Assembly (NCBI GenBank): GCA_004791255.1
Contig: SRUQ01000007.1
Location: 248,001 to 312,000 of the forward strand
Direction of reading: 5' to 3'
DNA: 64,000 nucleotides
Origin: a bacterium M00.F.Ca.ET.205.01.1.1
GTDB taxonomy: Bacteria; Pseudomonadota; Alphaproteobacteria; Rhizobiales; Rhizobiaceae
Below, piece by piece: positions 1 to 9,243 of the stretch; position 1 is the stretch's first letter; every line of letters begins with the position of its first letter. Both the position numbers and the translations under genes were made by a program. Under the pieces are notes generated by a model, which had not been told where the DNA came from, searched no databases, and was given only the letters and a program-made list of their open reading frames with translations.

Positions 1-869
1 ACATATGCTCCGGCCGGATGGCGAGGATCGCATCGCCACGGACTTTCTCGGCCTTGCAGCGCATGTTTACCGCCCGGTCTTCGCACAGGCCCATCGAGCC
101 ATTGTCGGCCGGTTGCACGCCCTTCAGCGGCAGCATGTTGATCTCGCCCAGGAACTCGGCGACGAAACGATTGTCGGGTCGGTCGTAGACCTCGTCCGGT
201 GCCCCGACCTGCAGCAATTTGCCGTGGTTGAAGATGGCGACGCGCGACGACAGCGCCAGCGCCTCGCTCTGGTCATGGGTGACGAAGACGAAGGTTGTGC
301 CGGTTTCCTGGTGCAGCCGCTTCATCTCGGCCTGCATCTGGCCGCGTAGGCTCTTGTCCAGCGCCGAGAACGGTTCGTCGAGCAACAGCACGCCCGGCTC
401 GAACACCAGCGCGCGGGCGAGCGCGACGCGCTGCTGCTGGCCGCCCGAAAGCTGCGACGGCAGTTTCTTCGCGTGGCCGACAAGTCCGACACGCTCGATC
501 ATCTCACCGACACGGCGCTTGATCTCGGCGGCGGATTTCTTGCGCACCTTGAGCGGGAAAGCGATGTTCTGCTCGACGCTCATGTGCGGGAACAGCGCGT
601 AGCCCTGGAACACCATGCCGGCGGCGCGCTGCTCGGCCGGACGGTCGGTGATGTCGGTGCCGTCGCTGAACAGCCGCCCCTCGGTCGGCTGCACGAAACC
701 GGCCAGTATCATCAGGAAAGTGGTCTTGCCCGAACCGGAAGGCCCAAGCAGGGTCAGGAACTCGCCGCGGCCGATATCGAGCGTCAGATTGTCCAGCGCA
801 CGGAACGAGCCAAAGCTCTTACCGATCCCGATTGCCTTGATCTCTGCGGCCCGGCCGGGTTGCTGCATC
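1..869 (-). CDS. ABC transporter ATP-binding protein, PotA/polyamine-opine type (partial, 3' end outside window)
   Basis: Cytoplasmic ATPase that energises an importer of the spermidine/putrescine/iron/opine class. Reading leftward from the ATG at 869 (MQQPGRAAEI), I see Walker A GPSGSGKTT near residue 42, the ABC signature LSGGQQQR near 140, Walker B LLLDEPFSALD, and a switch His in FVTHDQ. The start of a C-terminal TOBE region (IRPEHM) reaches the window edge, so the stop is not visible. Family members are about 350-380 aa; about 289 codons are present. A LysR gene lies upstream on the same strand, and the other transporter genes are presumably beyond position 1. Substrate is unknown. The neighbouring amidohydrolase and guanidino-hydrolase genes make a nitrogenous compound plausible, but that is inference. 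Confidence 0.9.
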
Positions 870-995
870 CTGCCTCTTCCTCAGTCCCAAGGGGAAATCG
901 TAGGCAGGGCGCAGCCTCACCGCAACCGAATAGTTTTCGCCTGATCGGCAAATTTGATTCACGTCTGGCGCCGTTCTCCCCTGTCGAGGGCGAGA

Positions 996-1883
996 TCAGC
1001 GCTGGTTCTCCGACAGCTTCGACCTCAGCCAGCCGGCGAAGGCATCCAGCACGGGATGCCCGGCCTTGGCATGTTCGAAGACCAGGAAATAGGAGCGCGG
1101 CGACGGGATCGAGGTTTCGAACGGCTTGACCAGCCGGCCTTCGCTCAGCGCCCGGCGGCTGGTCAGTTCGTCACCCATGGCAATTCCCTGCCCGGCGATG
1201 GCGGCGGAGAAGACTAGGTTCATGTCGGAAAAGAAGATGCCGCCCTCGGTGTCGGGGTTCTCGACCTTGGCCAGCGCCAGCCAGCGCGCCCAATCCTCGG
1301 TGTCGCCGAGATGGAGCAGGTTGGCGCGCAGCACGTCGGCGGGCTTTGTGAAGCCGCCGACCTTGTTGAGCAGTGCCGGGCTGCAGAGCGGCGTGAACGA
1401 GACTTCACAAAGCAGTTCCACCGCCCGGTTCGGCCAGTTGCCGACGCCAAAGGCAATGAAGGCGTCCGCGTCCGGATTGCTGACGTCGTCGAGGCGGCGC
1501 GGCGTCAGTATATGCAGCGCCACGTCCGGGTACATCTGGCGGAATTCATCGATATGGGTGCACAGGAACAGCGAGGCGAAGCCCGGCGTGCAGGAGACGG
1601 CGAAGGAGCCGCCGACGCCGGTGCCGGCATGCTGCGTTACCGCATCGCCGAGCACGGTCAGCGCCTTGCGCACATCCGCGGCATAGCGCTGGCCGCGCGG
1701 CGTCAGCGCCACGCCCTTGCCGATGCGCTCGAGCAGGTCGAAGCCGAGGTCGCGTTCGAGCAGGCGCAATTGATGGCTGACCGCGCTGCGGGTGAGATGG
1801 AGTTCGTCGGCGGCGCGCCAGACGCTGCCATGCCTGGCGAAACTGTCGAGGGCGCGTAGCGCCTGCGTCGATGGAATTCTCAA
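996..1883 (-). CDS. LysR-family transcriptional regulator
   Basis: A 295-aa DNA-binding regulator. Residues 3-62 form the LysR winged helix-turn-helix (RIPSTQALRALDSFARHGSV, then TRSAVSHQLRLLE), of the GcvA-like subgroup. The rest is a substrate-binding-like effector domain. Its start is 82 bp from the divergent M20 amidohydrolase gene, the usual arrangement for a LysR protein controlling its neighbour. It may also govern the ABC ATPase downstream on its own strand (126 bp gap). The effector is unknown. Length is normal and no key feature is missing. Confidence 0.93.
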   Translation of the reverse strand: MRIPSTQALRALDSFARHGSVWRAADELHLTRSAVSHQLRLLERDLGFDLLERIGKGVALTPRGQRYAADVRKALTVLGDAVTQHAGTGVGGSFAVSCTPGFASLFLCTHIDEFRQMYPDVALHILTPRRLDDVSNPDADAFIAFGVGNWPNRAVELLCEVSFTPLCSPALLNKVGGFTKPADVLRANLLHLGDTEDWARWLALAKVENPDTEGGIFFSDMNLVFSAAIAGQGIAMGDELTSRRALSEGRLVKPFETSIPSPRSYFLVFEHAKAGHPVLDAFAGWLRSKLSENQR

Positions 1884-1965
1884 GAGGCCTCAGGTGAACC
1901 GAATTTGCACGAACCGGGAAAACATATCACTTTTTGGCGAGCCGCTTCACTGCTTTCTTTGATGG

Positions 1966-3561
1966 ATGGACAAACCCGCACCGACATCGGCGCAAGCAAC
2001 AGCGCTTGCCTGCCTCGACGGCATCCAGCCGTCGCTGTCGCAATGGACGCGCACCATTTTCGACTTCGGCGAAACCGCCTGGCGCGAATACCAGTCTGCC
2101 GCCTGGTATGTGGCGCGGCTGCGGCATGAGGGATTTTCCGTCGAGGAAGGCTCGGGCGGCATGCCGACCGCGTTCTGCGCTCACTGGACCAATGGCGCCG
2201 GCCCGACCATCGGCATGTACGCCGAATATGACGCGGTGCCCGGCAACTGCCAGGATGCCGTGACCGTGAAGCGGCCGCGCCCTGGCCTCGGCGTCGAGGC
2301 CGGCGGCCACACCGACCCGCATTCGGGACTGGGCATCGCCAGCCTCGGCGGCCTGCTCGCCACCAAGGCCGCCATGCAGCGGCACGGTATTGCGGGCACG
2401 CTACGCTTCACCGGCGAGCCGGCAGAGAAAGTACGCGGCTCGAAGCCGATCCATGCCGCCAAGGGCTACTATGACGGCCTTGCCGGCATGCTCTCCTTCC
2501 ATCCCTTCTACATGCTGCCGCTCTGCAACACGGCGCGCTGGGATACGCATTGTGGCGCAGCCTATGCGATGATCTATCGCTTCATCTGCGACGAGCCGGA
2601 GAGCTGGGCACGGGCGGCCGGGGATGGCGCCCCGATCCCGCAGGCGCATTCGGCGGTGCGGGCGCCCGGCGCCAACGATGCGCTGATGACCATGTACATG
2701 GCCTCCAAGGCGCTGCGCGATTCCATGCTGCCGCATCAGGGCGGCTGGTCGATCAGCGAAGCGATCCTGACCGCCGGGCAAGCGACCGCCGACAATCTGC
2801 CGGCGGGTCTGGCCGAGATCCAGTACATGATCCGCGTGCCGACCCTTGCCATGGCCGAGCAGGTCACATCAGTGCTCGATCGCAATGCGGCGGCCGCCGC
2901 CGCGATCAGCGGCTGCCGCTACGAACGCCACTGGGTGTCGAAGTCGCGGCCGGGGCTGGCCAACCACGCCATGGCCGGGATTGCCTATGGGGCACTGTCG
3001 AGTGTCGGGCCGCCGCGCTGGGACGAGGCGGCGAGGACAATCGCTCGCGAAATCCAGGTCAATGCCGGGGGTGTTGCCTCCGAAAATCCATTCATCGACG
3101 AGCTCGAACGGCTGATCGCGCCGCAGGAGGCCGAGGCGATCCTGCGCCGCGACCTGCCGCCTTCGCAGGTGAACTCGACCTCGGACGATTACACCGACAT
3201 GAGCTGGCATGCGCCGACGGCGCGCTTCTATGTCGCCCGTCCGGCACTACGCTCGGCAAACGGCCACGCCTATCCAGCCTGGGTGATGAACGCGCTGGGC
3301 GGCATTCCTGCCACCATCGACCCGATGGTCATCTGCGCTTCGAAGACGATCGCGCTCTCAGCCCTGCGCCTGCTCGAGGACAAGACGGCCCGCGATGCCG
3401 CCATGGACGAGTTCGTCGCCCGCACCGGCGGCGGCGTCGGCGGCTCCAACTGGATCGCGCCGCTTTGCGATTACGATCCGCCGATCAACTTCCGCTGGCC
3501 CGAATATGTCACCACGCCGCGCGGCCGCGACTGGTGGATTCCGGCCGCTTCCACCGCATGA
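1966..3561 (+). CDS. M20-family amidohydrolase (AbgB-like)
   Basis: A 531-aa metallo-amidohydrolase that would cleave an amide bond of an N-acyl or aminobenzoyl-glutamate-like substrate in the cytoplasm. M20 features visible are GMYAEYDAVPG around residues 83-93, TDPHSGLG around 116-123 supplying the metal His, GEPAEK around 150 with the catalytic Glu, and a late cluster near LPPSQVNSTSDDYTDMSW typical of AbgB-type proteins. No signal peptide is seen. It is followed after 32 bp by the amidinohydrolase gene, so the two are probably one transcript, divergent from the LysR gene. The true substrate cannot be read from sequence; AbgB homology only supports the chemistry. Confidence 0.88.
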   Translation: MDKPAPTSAQATALACLDGIQPSLSQWTRTIFDFGETAWREYQSAAWYVARLRHEGFSVEEGSGGMPTAFCAHWTNGAGPTIGMYAEYDAVPGNCQDAVTVKRPRPGLGVEAGGHTDPHSGLGIASLGGLLATKAAMQRHGIAGTLRFTGEPAEKVRGSKPIHAAKGYYDGLAGMLSFHPFYMLPLCNTARWDTHCGAAYAMIYRFICDEPESWARAAGDGAPIPQAHSAVRAPGANDALMTMYMASKALRDSMLPHQGGWSISEAILTAGQATADNLPAGLAEIQYMIRVPTLAMAEQVTSVLDRNAAAAAAISGCRYERHWVSKSRPGLANHAMAGIAYGALSSVGPPRWDEAARTIAREIQVNAGGVASENPFIDELERLIAPQEAEAILRRDLPPSQVNSTSDDYTDMSWHAPTARFYVARPALRSANGHAYPAWVMNALGGIPATIDPMVICASKTIALSALRLLEDKTARDAAMDEFVARTGGGVGGSNWIAPLCDYDPPINFRWPEYVTTPRGRDWWIPAASTA

Positions 3562-3593
3562 CACGCAACACCAACAAAATCGAGGAGAGCCCC

Positions 3594-4526
3594 ATGACCG
3601 TCCATGACCGCATCGTCGCCGAGCCGTTCTCGCTGCAGCGCCGCAATCCCGCCGGCGGCACCAAGCCGCTGACATCATGGGGTTTCGCCAACGAGACCGA
3701 TGTGCTGACCGATGTGCTGCTCGGCTCGCCCAATTTCCTGCGGCACCTGTCGACCAGTTCGCTGTCGCGCAAGCATCTGCGCGAGGCGCCCTGCAACGTC
3801 CAGATCGCGCAGGCGCAGCACAAGGACCTGGTTGCCGCCTATGAGCATTTCGGCGTCAAAATCCACTGGCATGAGCCGACACCGGAACTGCCGATGCAGG
3901 TCTACTCCCGCGATTCCAGCGTGATGACGCCTTACGGCGCGTTCATCACCGCCATGGCCAACTGGTGGCGGCGCGGCGAGAACTATGCCGCCATCCGCAC
4001 CTATGAGAAGCTCGGCATCCCGATCTACGACATGGTCACGGCAGGCACTTTCGAGGGTGGCGACTTCAACGTCATCGAGGATGGCGTGGTGCTGATCGGC
4101 TGCGGCGGTGCCCGCACGCAGGAGGAAGGTGCCCGTCAGGTGCAGTCCTGGTTCGAGAAGGAAGGCTGGGAAACCCGCATCGCCTTCATCGACGAATATT
4201 ACGTCCATATCGACCTGATGGTGGTGCCGATCGCCGAGAAGCTGACCGCCGTCTGCCTCGCCTGCACCGAGCCCGGCATCGTCGACTGGCTGAAGGGCAA
4301 AGGCCACGAGATCATCGACGTGCCCTTCCAGGACACGATGGCGCTCGGCTGCAACTTCATGTCGCTTGGTAAGGACAGGGTGATCGCGCCGACGTCTAGC
4401 CAGACGTTGATCGGTCAACTCAAGGCGCGAGGCTTCGAGGTCGCGGCGATCGACATGAGCGAAATCTCCAAGACCGGCGGCGGTATTCACTGCATGGCGC
4501 AGGCTTTGAAGCGGGAAGCGGCGTAG
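3594..4526 (+). CDS. DDAH/arginine deiminase-superfamily amidinohydrolase
   Basis: A 310-aa protein of the amidinotransferase/dimethylarginine dimethylaminohydrolase fold. These enzymes attack a guanidino carbon with a Cys to release an amine or ammonia, leaving a ureido product. Likely active-site residues are Asp107 (SRDSS), Glu154 (FEGGDF), His205 (YYVHID) and Cys300 (GGGIHCM), in the family order. The open frame extends well upstream, but the ATG at 3594 follows a GAGGAG ribosome binding site and lies just after the stop of the preceding gene, so I use that start. The pairing with an M20 amidohydrolase suggests stepwise breakdown of an acylated guanidino compound. The exact substrate (dimethylarginine, arginine or other) is not decided by the motifs. 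Confidence 0.87.
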   Translation: MTVHDRIVAEPFSLQRRNPAGGTKPLTSWGFANETDVLTDVLLGSPNFLRHLSTSSLSRKHLREAPCNVQIAQAQHKDLVAAYEHFGVKIHWHEPTPELPMQVYSRDSSVMTPYGAFITAMANWWRRGENYAAIRTYEKLGIPIYDMVTAGTFEGGDFNVIEDGVVLIGCGGARTQEEGARQVQSWFEKEGWETRIAFIDEYYVHIDLMVVPIAEKLTAVCLACTEPGIVDWLKGKGHEIIDVPFQDTMALGCNFMSLGKDRVIAPTSSQTLIGQLKARGFEVAAIDMSEISKTGGGIHCMAQALKREAA

Positions 4527-4694
4527 GCGACGCTTCGGCCAGCGGTCTTCGGGCAAGGTCAGTCCGGAACGCAATCGCTAGAGCCGCCAGGCCATTCGAA
4601 TGGCAGGGCGGCGCCCGCCATTGCTTGCGCGACACCTAATATAAGAGCACAGTAAAACCAGGGAGGGGCTCACCAACAAGATCGGGAGGAAATC

Positions 4695-6134
4695 ATGAAT
4701 GCCATGAGCTTCACTACCCTTGAAGGCGGCAAGACGACCGTCGAGGCCGCAGCCCTCGAGGCATTTTCGACACAGATACGCGGCACGGTGCTGCGGCAAG
4801 GCGATGCCGCCTATGATGAAATCCGTGGCATCTGGAATGGCATGGTCGACCGGCGGCCTGGGCTGATCGTGTGCTGCATCGGCGCTTCGGATGTCGTCAG
4901 CGCGGTGAATTTCGCCCGGGAAAACGGGCTTCTCGTCTCAGTCCGTGGTGGTGGTCACAACATCGCCGGCAGCGCCGTCTGCGAGGACGGCCTGATGATC
5001 GATCTGTCGCTGATGAAATCGGTGCGGGTCGATATCGCCGCGAAACGCGCCTGGGTCGGTCCCGGCGCCACGCTCGTCGATGTCGACCGGGAAACGCAGG
5101 CCTTTGGACTGGCGGTGCCGACCGGCATCAACTCGACCACTGGCATTGCGGGCCTGACACTGGGTGGCGGCTTCGGCTGGATCACCCGCAAATTCGGACT
5201 GACCATCGACAATCTCGTTTCCGCCGATGTGGTCACCGCCGACGGCAAGCTGCTGCGCGCCAGCCAGAGCGAGAATGCCGACCTGTTCTGGGCGTTGCGC
5301 GGCGGCGGCGGCAATTTCGGCATCGTCACGGCGTTCGAGTTCCAGCTCCACCAATTAGGGCCGCAAGTGCTGTCGGGGCTTGTCGTCCATCCCTTCGCCG
5401 ATGCCGAAAAGGTGCTGCGGGAGTATCGCAAGGCGCTCGAAACCGCACCGGATGAACTCACCTGCTGGGTGGTCATGCGGCAGGCGCCGCCCCTGCCCTT
5501 CCTGCCCGCCGAATGGCACGGCAAGGAGGTGCTGGTTCTGGCCATGTGTTATTGCGGCGACATCCAGGCTGGCGAAAAGGCGACCCACAAGCTTCGCGCC
5601 ATCGGCACGCCGATTGCCGATGTCGTCGGCCCCAATCCGTTCACCGGCTGGCAGCAGGCATTCGACCCACTGCTTGCGCCCGGCGCCCGCAACTACTGGA
5701 AGAGTCATGACTTCACCGAGTTTTCAGATAAGGCGGCTGCGGCCGTCACGGGGGCAATAGCCAAGCTGCCGGGACCCGAATGCGAGATATTCGTCGGCCA
5801 TGTCGGCGGCGCGGCAGGTCGCGTCGCCGCGGACGCAACGGCGTTTCCACAGCGCAGCTCGCATTTCGTCATGAACGTTCACGCCCGCTGGCGCGAACCG
5901 GCGATGGACAAGGCCTGCATCGACTGGGCTCGTGCCGTCTACGAGGCGACCAAGCCCTATGCCGCCGGCACCGCCTATGTGAACTTCATGCCGGAGGACG
6001 AGGTCGACCGCGTCGAAGCGGCCTATGGCGGCAACTATCGGCGGCTTCTGGAAATCAAGCAGCGCTACGACCCGCTGAACCTGTTCCGCATGAACCAGAA
6101 TTTGCGCCCGAAAGAAAACCTGCGCGCCGCCTGA
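4695..6134 (+). CDS. FAD-linked oxidoreductase, berberine bridge enzyme (BBE) family
   Basis: A 479-aa flavoenzyme. Residues about 55-190 hold the PCMH-type FAD-binding domain, with VRGGGHNIAGSAV placing His88 where the covalent 8-alpha-histidyl FAD link forms. The second covalent anchor of bicovalent BBE enzymes, a Cys, appears replaced in GINSTTGIAGLTLGGGFGW, so the flavin is probably linked once at most. The C-terminus has the BBE signature YDPLNLFRMNQNL. A GGGAGGAAATC ribosome binding site precedes the ATG. The 168-bp gap from the amidinohydrolase suggests its own promoter. Such proteins oxidise alcohols, sugars or alkaloid-like compounds; substrate unknown. A terminator hairpin follows. 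Confidence 0.9.
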   Translation: MNAMSFTTLEGGKTTVEAAALEAFSTQIRGTVLRQGDAAYDEIRGIWNGMVDRRPGLIVCCIGASDVVSAVNFARENGLLVSVRGGGHNIAGSAVCEDGLMIDLSLMKSVRVDIAAKRAWVGPGATLVDVDRETQAFGLAVPTGINSTTGIAGLTLGGGFGWITRKFGLTIDNLVSADVVTADGKLLRASQSENADLFWALRGGGGNFGIVTAFEFQLHQLGPQVLSGLVVHPFADAEKVLREYRKALETAPDELTCWVVMRQAPPLPFLPAEWHGKEVLVLAMCYCGDIQAGEKATHKLRAIGTPIADVVGPNPFTGWQQAFDPLLAPGARNYWKSHDFTEFSDKAAAAVTGAIAKLPGPECEIFVGHVGGAAGRVAADATAFPQRSSHFVMNVHARWREPAMDKACIDWARAVYEATKPYAAGTAYVNFMPEDEVDRVEAAYGGNYRRLLEIKQRYDPLNLFRMNQNLRPKENLRAA

Positions 6135-6159
6135 AGCGCACTTGTGCCGCAGTAGCAAA

Positions 6160-6192
6160 AAAGCCCGCGTCTCCGCTGGAGGCGCGGGCTTT
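6160..6192 (+). terminator. Intrinsic terminator after the BBE oxidoreductase
   Basis: GC-rich hairpin with arms AAGCCCGCG/CGCGGGCTT extended by an inner CTCC/GGAG helix around a 3-nt loop. An A-run (6157-6162) precedes it and only TTT follows on the plus strand, so it would end transcription more strongly if read on the minus strand. Its position 25 nt after the stop fits a terminator for the upstream gene. Confidence 0.7.
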
Positions 6193-6393
6193 GCGTTCAC
6201 GTGCCGTCAGTCGTCGGCACCAATCGGCAGGCCGGGACCTGGCCCCTGCCCTGTCCGTAAACAAACCTCAACCTTGTATCCTCACGGCCCTTGTGGGTGT
6301 CCCCAAAATGGATGAATAGTCGGGACAGGGCGTTGCCCTGAAATTGCCCGCTTGCGGTTTTCAGGTCGCGCCACAGCCGAGCCGGGTTTTTGA

Positions 6394-8547
6394 ATGGTCA
6401 GCCCTGAACCGCGCAAGAGAAGAGGTGCGATCGCCTCCCGCCTGCTGGCGATGGATGCCTGGATCGATTCTTCGCTCTACGAGATCGGGTTCAAGGCACG
6501 ACAGTTCTGGGAAGGTGCGACGATCTTTTCGCGGCGCTTCCGCGTCAAGGGTTGGCGGCGCGGCGTTGTCGAGCTTTTGAGCGAAGGTTTTACGCTCGGT
6601 GCCGGCGGCATCGTGGTGATGCTGGCGCTGGCCATCCCCGCGTTCCAGGATACGGCCGGCGACTGGCGCGCCCAGGGCGACTTCGCCGTCACCTTCCTCG
6701 ACCGCTATGGCAACGAGATCGGCCAGCGCGGCATCATCCAGCGCGATTCCGTACCGGTCGACGAGATGCCCGACCACGTCATCAAGGCGGTTCTGGCCAC
6801 AGAGGATCGGCGCTTCTTCGACCACTACGGCATCGACGTGCTCGGCCTGTCGCGCGCCATCTTCGAGAATGTGCGGGCGAACTCCGTCGTCCAGGGCGGC
6901 TCCAGCATCACCCAGCAGCTGGCCAAGAACCTGTTCCTGACCAATGAGCGCACCTTCGAGCGCAAGATCAAGGAAGCCTTCCTGTCGCTGTGGCTGGAAG
7001 CCAATCTGTCGAAGAAGGAAATCCTGCAGCTCTATCTCGACCGCGCCTATATGGGCGGCGGCACGTTCGGCATCGAGGCGGCCGCCGACTTCTATTTCGG
7101 CAAGAGCGTCAAGGACCTCAATCTCGCCGAGGCGGCGATGCTTGCCGGTCTGTTCAAGGCGCCGACCAAATACGCTCCGCACATCAACCTGCCGGCGGCG
7201 CGCGCGCGCGCCAATGTGGTGCTGTCCAATCTCGTCGATTCCGGCTTCATGACCGAGGGCCAGGTGCTGCAGGCAAGACTGCATCCGGCCGACGTGGTCG
7301 ACCGCGGCGAGCAGAAAAGCCCCGACTATTACCTCGACTGGGCGTTTGACGAGGTCAAGAAGATCGCCAAGCCGGGCCAGCACTCGCTGGTTGCCCACAC
7401 CACTTTCGACGCCAACATCCAGAAGGCGGCGGAGGAATCAGTGGAGTTCCACCTGCGCCAGTTCGGCAAGGAATACAACGTCACCGAAGGCGCGGTGGTG
7501 GTCATTGAAACCAATGGAGCGGTCAGGGCCATTGTCGGCGGCCGCGACTACGGCGCCAGCCAGTTCAACCGCGCCACCAAGGCGCTGCGCCAGACCGGCT
7601 CTTCGTTCAAACCTTATGTCTATGCGACCGCGATGGAACACGGCTTCACGCCGAACTCGATCATATCAGGCGGGCCGATCAGCTGGGGCAACTGGTCGCC
7701 GCACAATTACAGTGGTGAATCGGCGGGCAACATCACGCTGATCATGGCCATGGCCAAATCGATCAACACCGTGCCGGTGCGGCTGGCCAAGGACCATCTC
7801 GGCATCGCTCCGATCAAGGCGATGGCTGAATCGTTCGGAGTGGAATCGCCGCTGGAAGCGCACAAGACGATGGTGCTCGGCACCTCGGGCATGACCGTGA
7901 TGGACCAGGCGACCGGCTACAGCGTGTTCGCCCAGAACGGCTTTGTCGGCTCCCGGCACGGCATCACGCAGCTCGTCACCCGCACCGGCGAGGTGGTCTA
8001 TGATTTCGCCAAGGACGCGCCGCCGCCGCATCGCGTGCTGTCGGAGCAGGCACTGATCTCGATGAACACCATGCTTGCGGCGGTGCCGGTGATGGGCACC
8101 GCCCGACGCGCCCTGATTCCCAACATCGTCGTCGCCGGCAAGACCGGCACGACGCAGTCCTATCGCGACGCGTGGTTCGTCGGCTTCACCGGCAACTACA
8201 CCGCGGCCGTATGGCTGGGCAATGACGACTTCACCCCGACCAAGAACATGACGGGCGGCTCGCTGCCGGCGATGGTGTGGCAGCGCCTGATGGTCTATGC
8301 GCATCAGAACATCGACCTGAAGCCGATCCCCGGCATCGACAAGCCGTTTGTCGACGAGGAGATCGCGGCCAAGGCCGAGGAAGCGCAAAAGAAGAACGAT
8401 GCGCAGGCAGCCGCCGATGAAGCCGCCCAGCGGCCGCCGGTGCTGTCCAGCCGGACCACACAGACATTGCGAGACATGACCCGCGTGTTCCAGTCGGCGC
8501 CCATCCTCCATCCGCCCACACCGCCGGAAACGCTTTCGGCGCTGTAG
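6394..8547 (+). CDS. Class A penicillin-binding protein (PBP1A-type glycosyltransferase/transpeptidase)
   Basis: A 717-aa inner-membrane enzyme that polymerises and cross-links peptidoglycan. After a cytoplasmic tail there is one membrane span near residues 66-84. The glycosyltransferase domain has catalytic Glu137 in ATEDRRFFDHYG and the GGSSITQQLAKNLF motif. The transpeptidase domain has the active-site Ser in TGSSFKPY (about 403), an SIN-type motif in AKSINTVPV, and KTGTTQSY near 582. Lengths and order are typical of rhizobial PBP1A-like proteins. No strong ribosome binding site precedes 6394, and an in-frame ATG at 6451 is an alternative start. It stands alone between a terminator and the DUF1214 gene. 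Confidence 0.94.
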   Translation: MVSPEPRKRRGAIASRLLAMDAWIDSSLYEIGFKARQFWEGATIFSRRFRVKGWRRGVVELLSEGFTLGAGGIVVMLALAIPAFQDTAGDWRAQGDFAVTFLDRYGNEIGQRGIIQRDSVPVDEMPDHVIKAVLATEDRRFFDHYGIDVLGLSRAIFENVRANSVVQGGSSITQQLAKNLFLTNERTFERKIKEAFLSLWLEANLSKKEILQLYLDRAYMGGGTFGIEAAADFYFGKSVKDLNLAEAAMLAGLFKAPTKYAPHINLPAARARANVVLSNLVDSGFMTEGQVLQARLHPADVVDRGEQKSPDYYLDWAFDEVKKIAKPGQHSLVAHTTFDANIQKAAEESVEFHLRQFGKEYNVTEGAVVVIETNGAVRAIVGGRDYGASQFNRATKALRQTGSSFKPYVYATAMEHGFTPNSIISGGPISWGNWSPHNYSGESAGNITLIMAMAKSINTVPVRLAKDHLGIAPIKAMAESFGVESPLEAHKTMVLGTSGMTVMDQATGYSVFAQNGFVGSRHGITQLVTRTGEVVYDFAKDAPPPHRVLSEQALISMNTMLAAVPVMGTARRALIPNIVVAGKTGTTQSYRDAWFVGFTGNYTAAVWLGNDDFTPTKNMTGGSLPAMVWQRLMVYAHQNIDLKPIPGIDKPFVDEEIAAKAEEAQKKNDAQAAADEAAQRPPVLSSRTTQTLRDMTRVFQSAPILHPPTPPETLSAL

Positions 8548-8658
8548 GCGTTTCCCCGAGAGCAGCAATCCAGACAGGCAAATCCATCGGCCCGGCTTGC
8601 CACGAGCCCCTGCGCCGCGATATCCCCGAACGGCAATTCTTCCTGTGCCCGGCCTCTC

Positions 8659-9243
8659 ATGCTCAAGAACGCCTTCCTGATGTTGCTTTCGCTCGCCATC
8701 GCCATTGGCGGCGGCGGCGCCAGCGTCTGGTATGCGCTGAAAGTCCAGGACGGCGTCGGCGCGATCAGGATCGGCCAGTGGACGGCCTTTCCCGACATCG
8801 GCACACCGGCAGCGGACCCTTATTCCAAGGCCCGCGTGGCGCGGGAGGGCGTGCTGGCGCTCGGCCGTGCCGAGGGGCTGTCCTTCGTCGCCGAGAATGA
8901 CGCCGCCGGCGAACGGCTAAAACGTGAATGCACCTACATGATCGCGGGCGACCTGCCGACCGCCCGGTTCTGGACGCTCTATGCCGCCGATCAATCGCTG
9001 GGCGTGGTCGAAACCGGCAAGTCGCGGCTTGCAGCGCTGCAGTCCTATGGGGTGCTGCGCCAGCCCGACAATTCGGTGGCGATTTCGGTCAGCAGTCACC
9101 CCATGCCCGGCAACTGGCTTTTGACCGACGGCTCCGGCAGGATGTATTTCGTCCTGACCTTCTATGACACGCCGATCGCCAGCAGCACCGGCCTGTCCGA
9201 CGTCTCGCTGCCCAGGATCACCAAGGTCGGCTGCGATGCGTAG
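8659..9243 (+). CDS. DUF1214-family membrane-anchored protein
   Basis: A 194-aa protein with one N-terminal hydrophobic segment (residues 4-24, likely an uncleaved anchor) and an exported domain resembling DUF1214. The C-terminal part with MPGNWLLTDGSG and YFVLTFYDTP is the recognisable section. DUF1214 and DUF1254 are halves of one family, fused in many bacteria; here the partner is encoded by the next gene, whose ATG overlaps this stop. Coupled translation and a shared complex are likely. No catalytic residue or function is known for the family, so I give none. Confidence 0.8.
   Translation: MLKNAFLMLLSLAIAIGGGGASVWYALKVQDGVGAIRIGQWTAFPDIGTPAADPYSKARVAREGVLALGRAEGLSFVAENDAAGERLKRECTYMIAGDLPTARFWTLYAADQSLGVVETGKSRLAALQSYGVLRQPDNSVAISVSSHPMPGNWLLTDGSGRMYFVLTFYDTPIASSTGLSDVSLPRITKVGCDA

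Noticed and set aside
1894..1910. GTG-N11-CAC in the LysR/amidohydrolase gap as a LysR box
   Set aside because: It does not fit T-N11-A and one such short dyad is not significant.
4566..4590. GGAAC before the BBE oxidoreductase gene
   Set aside because: No GTT at 16 or 17 nt, so it does not fit the EcfG promoter form.
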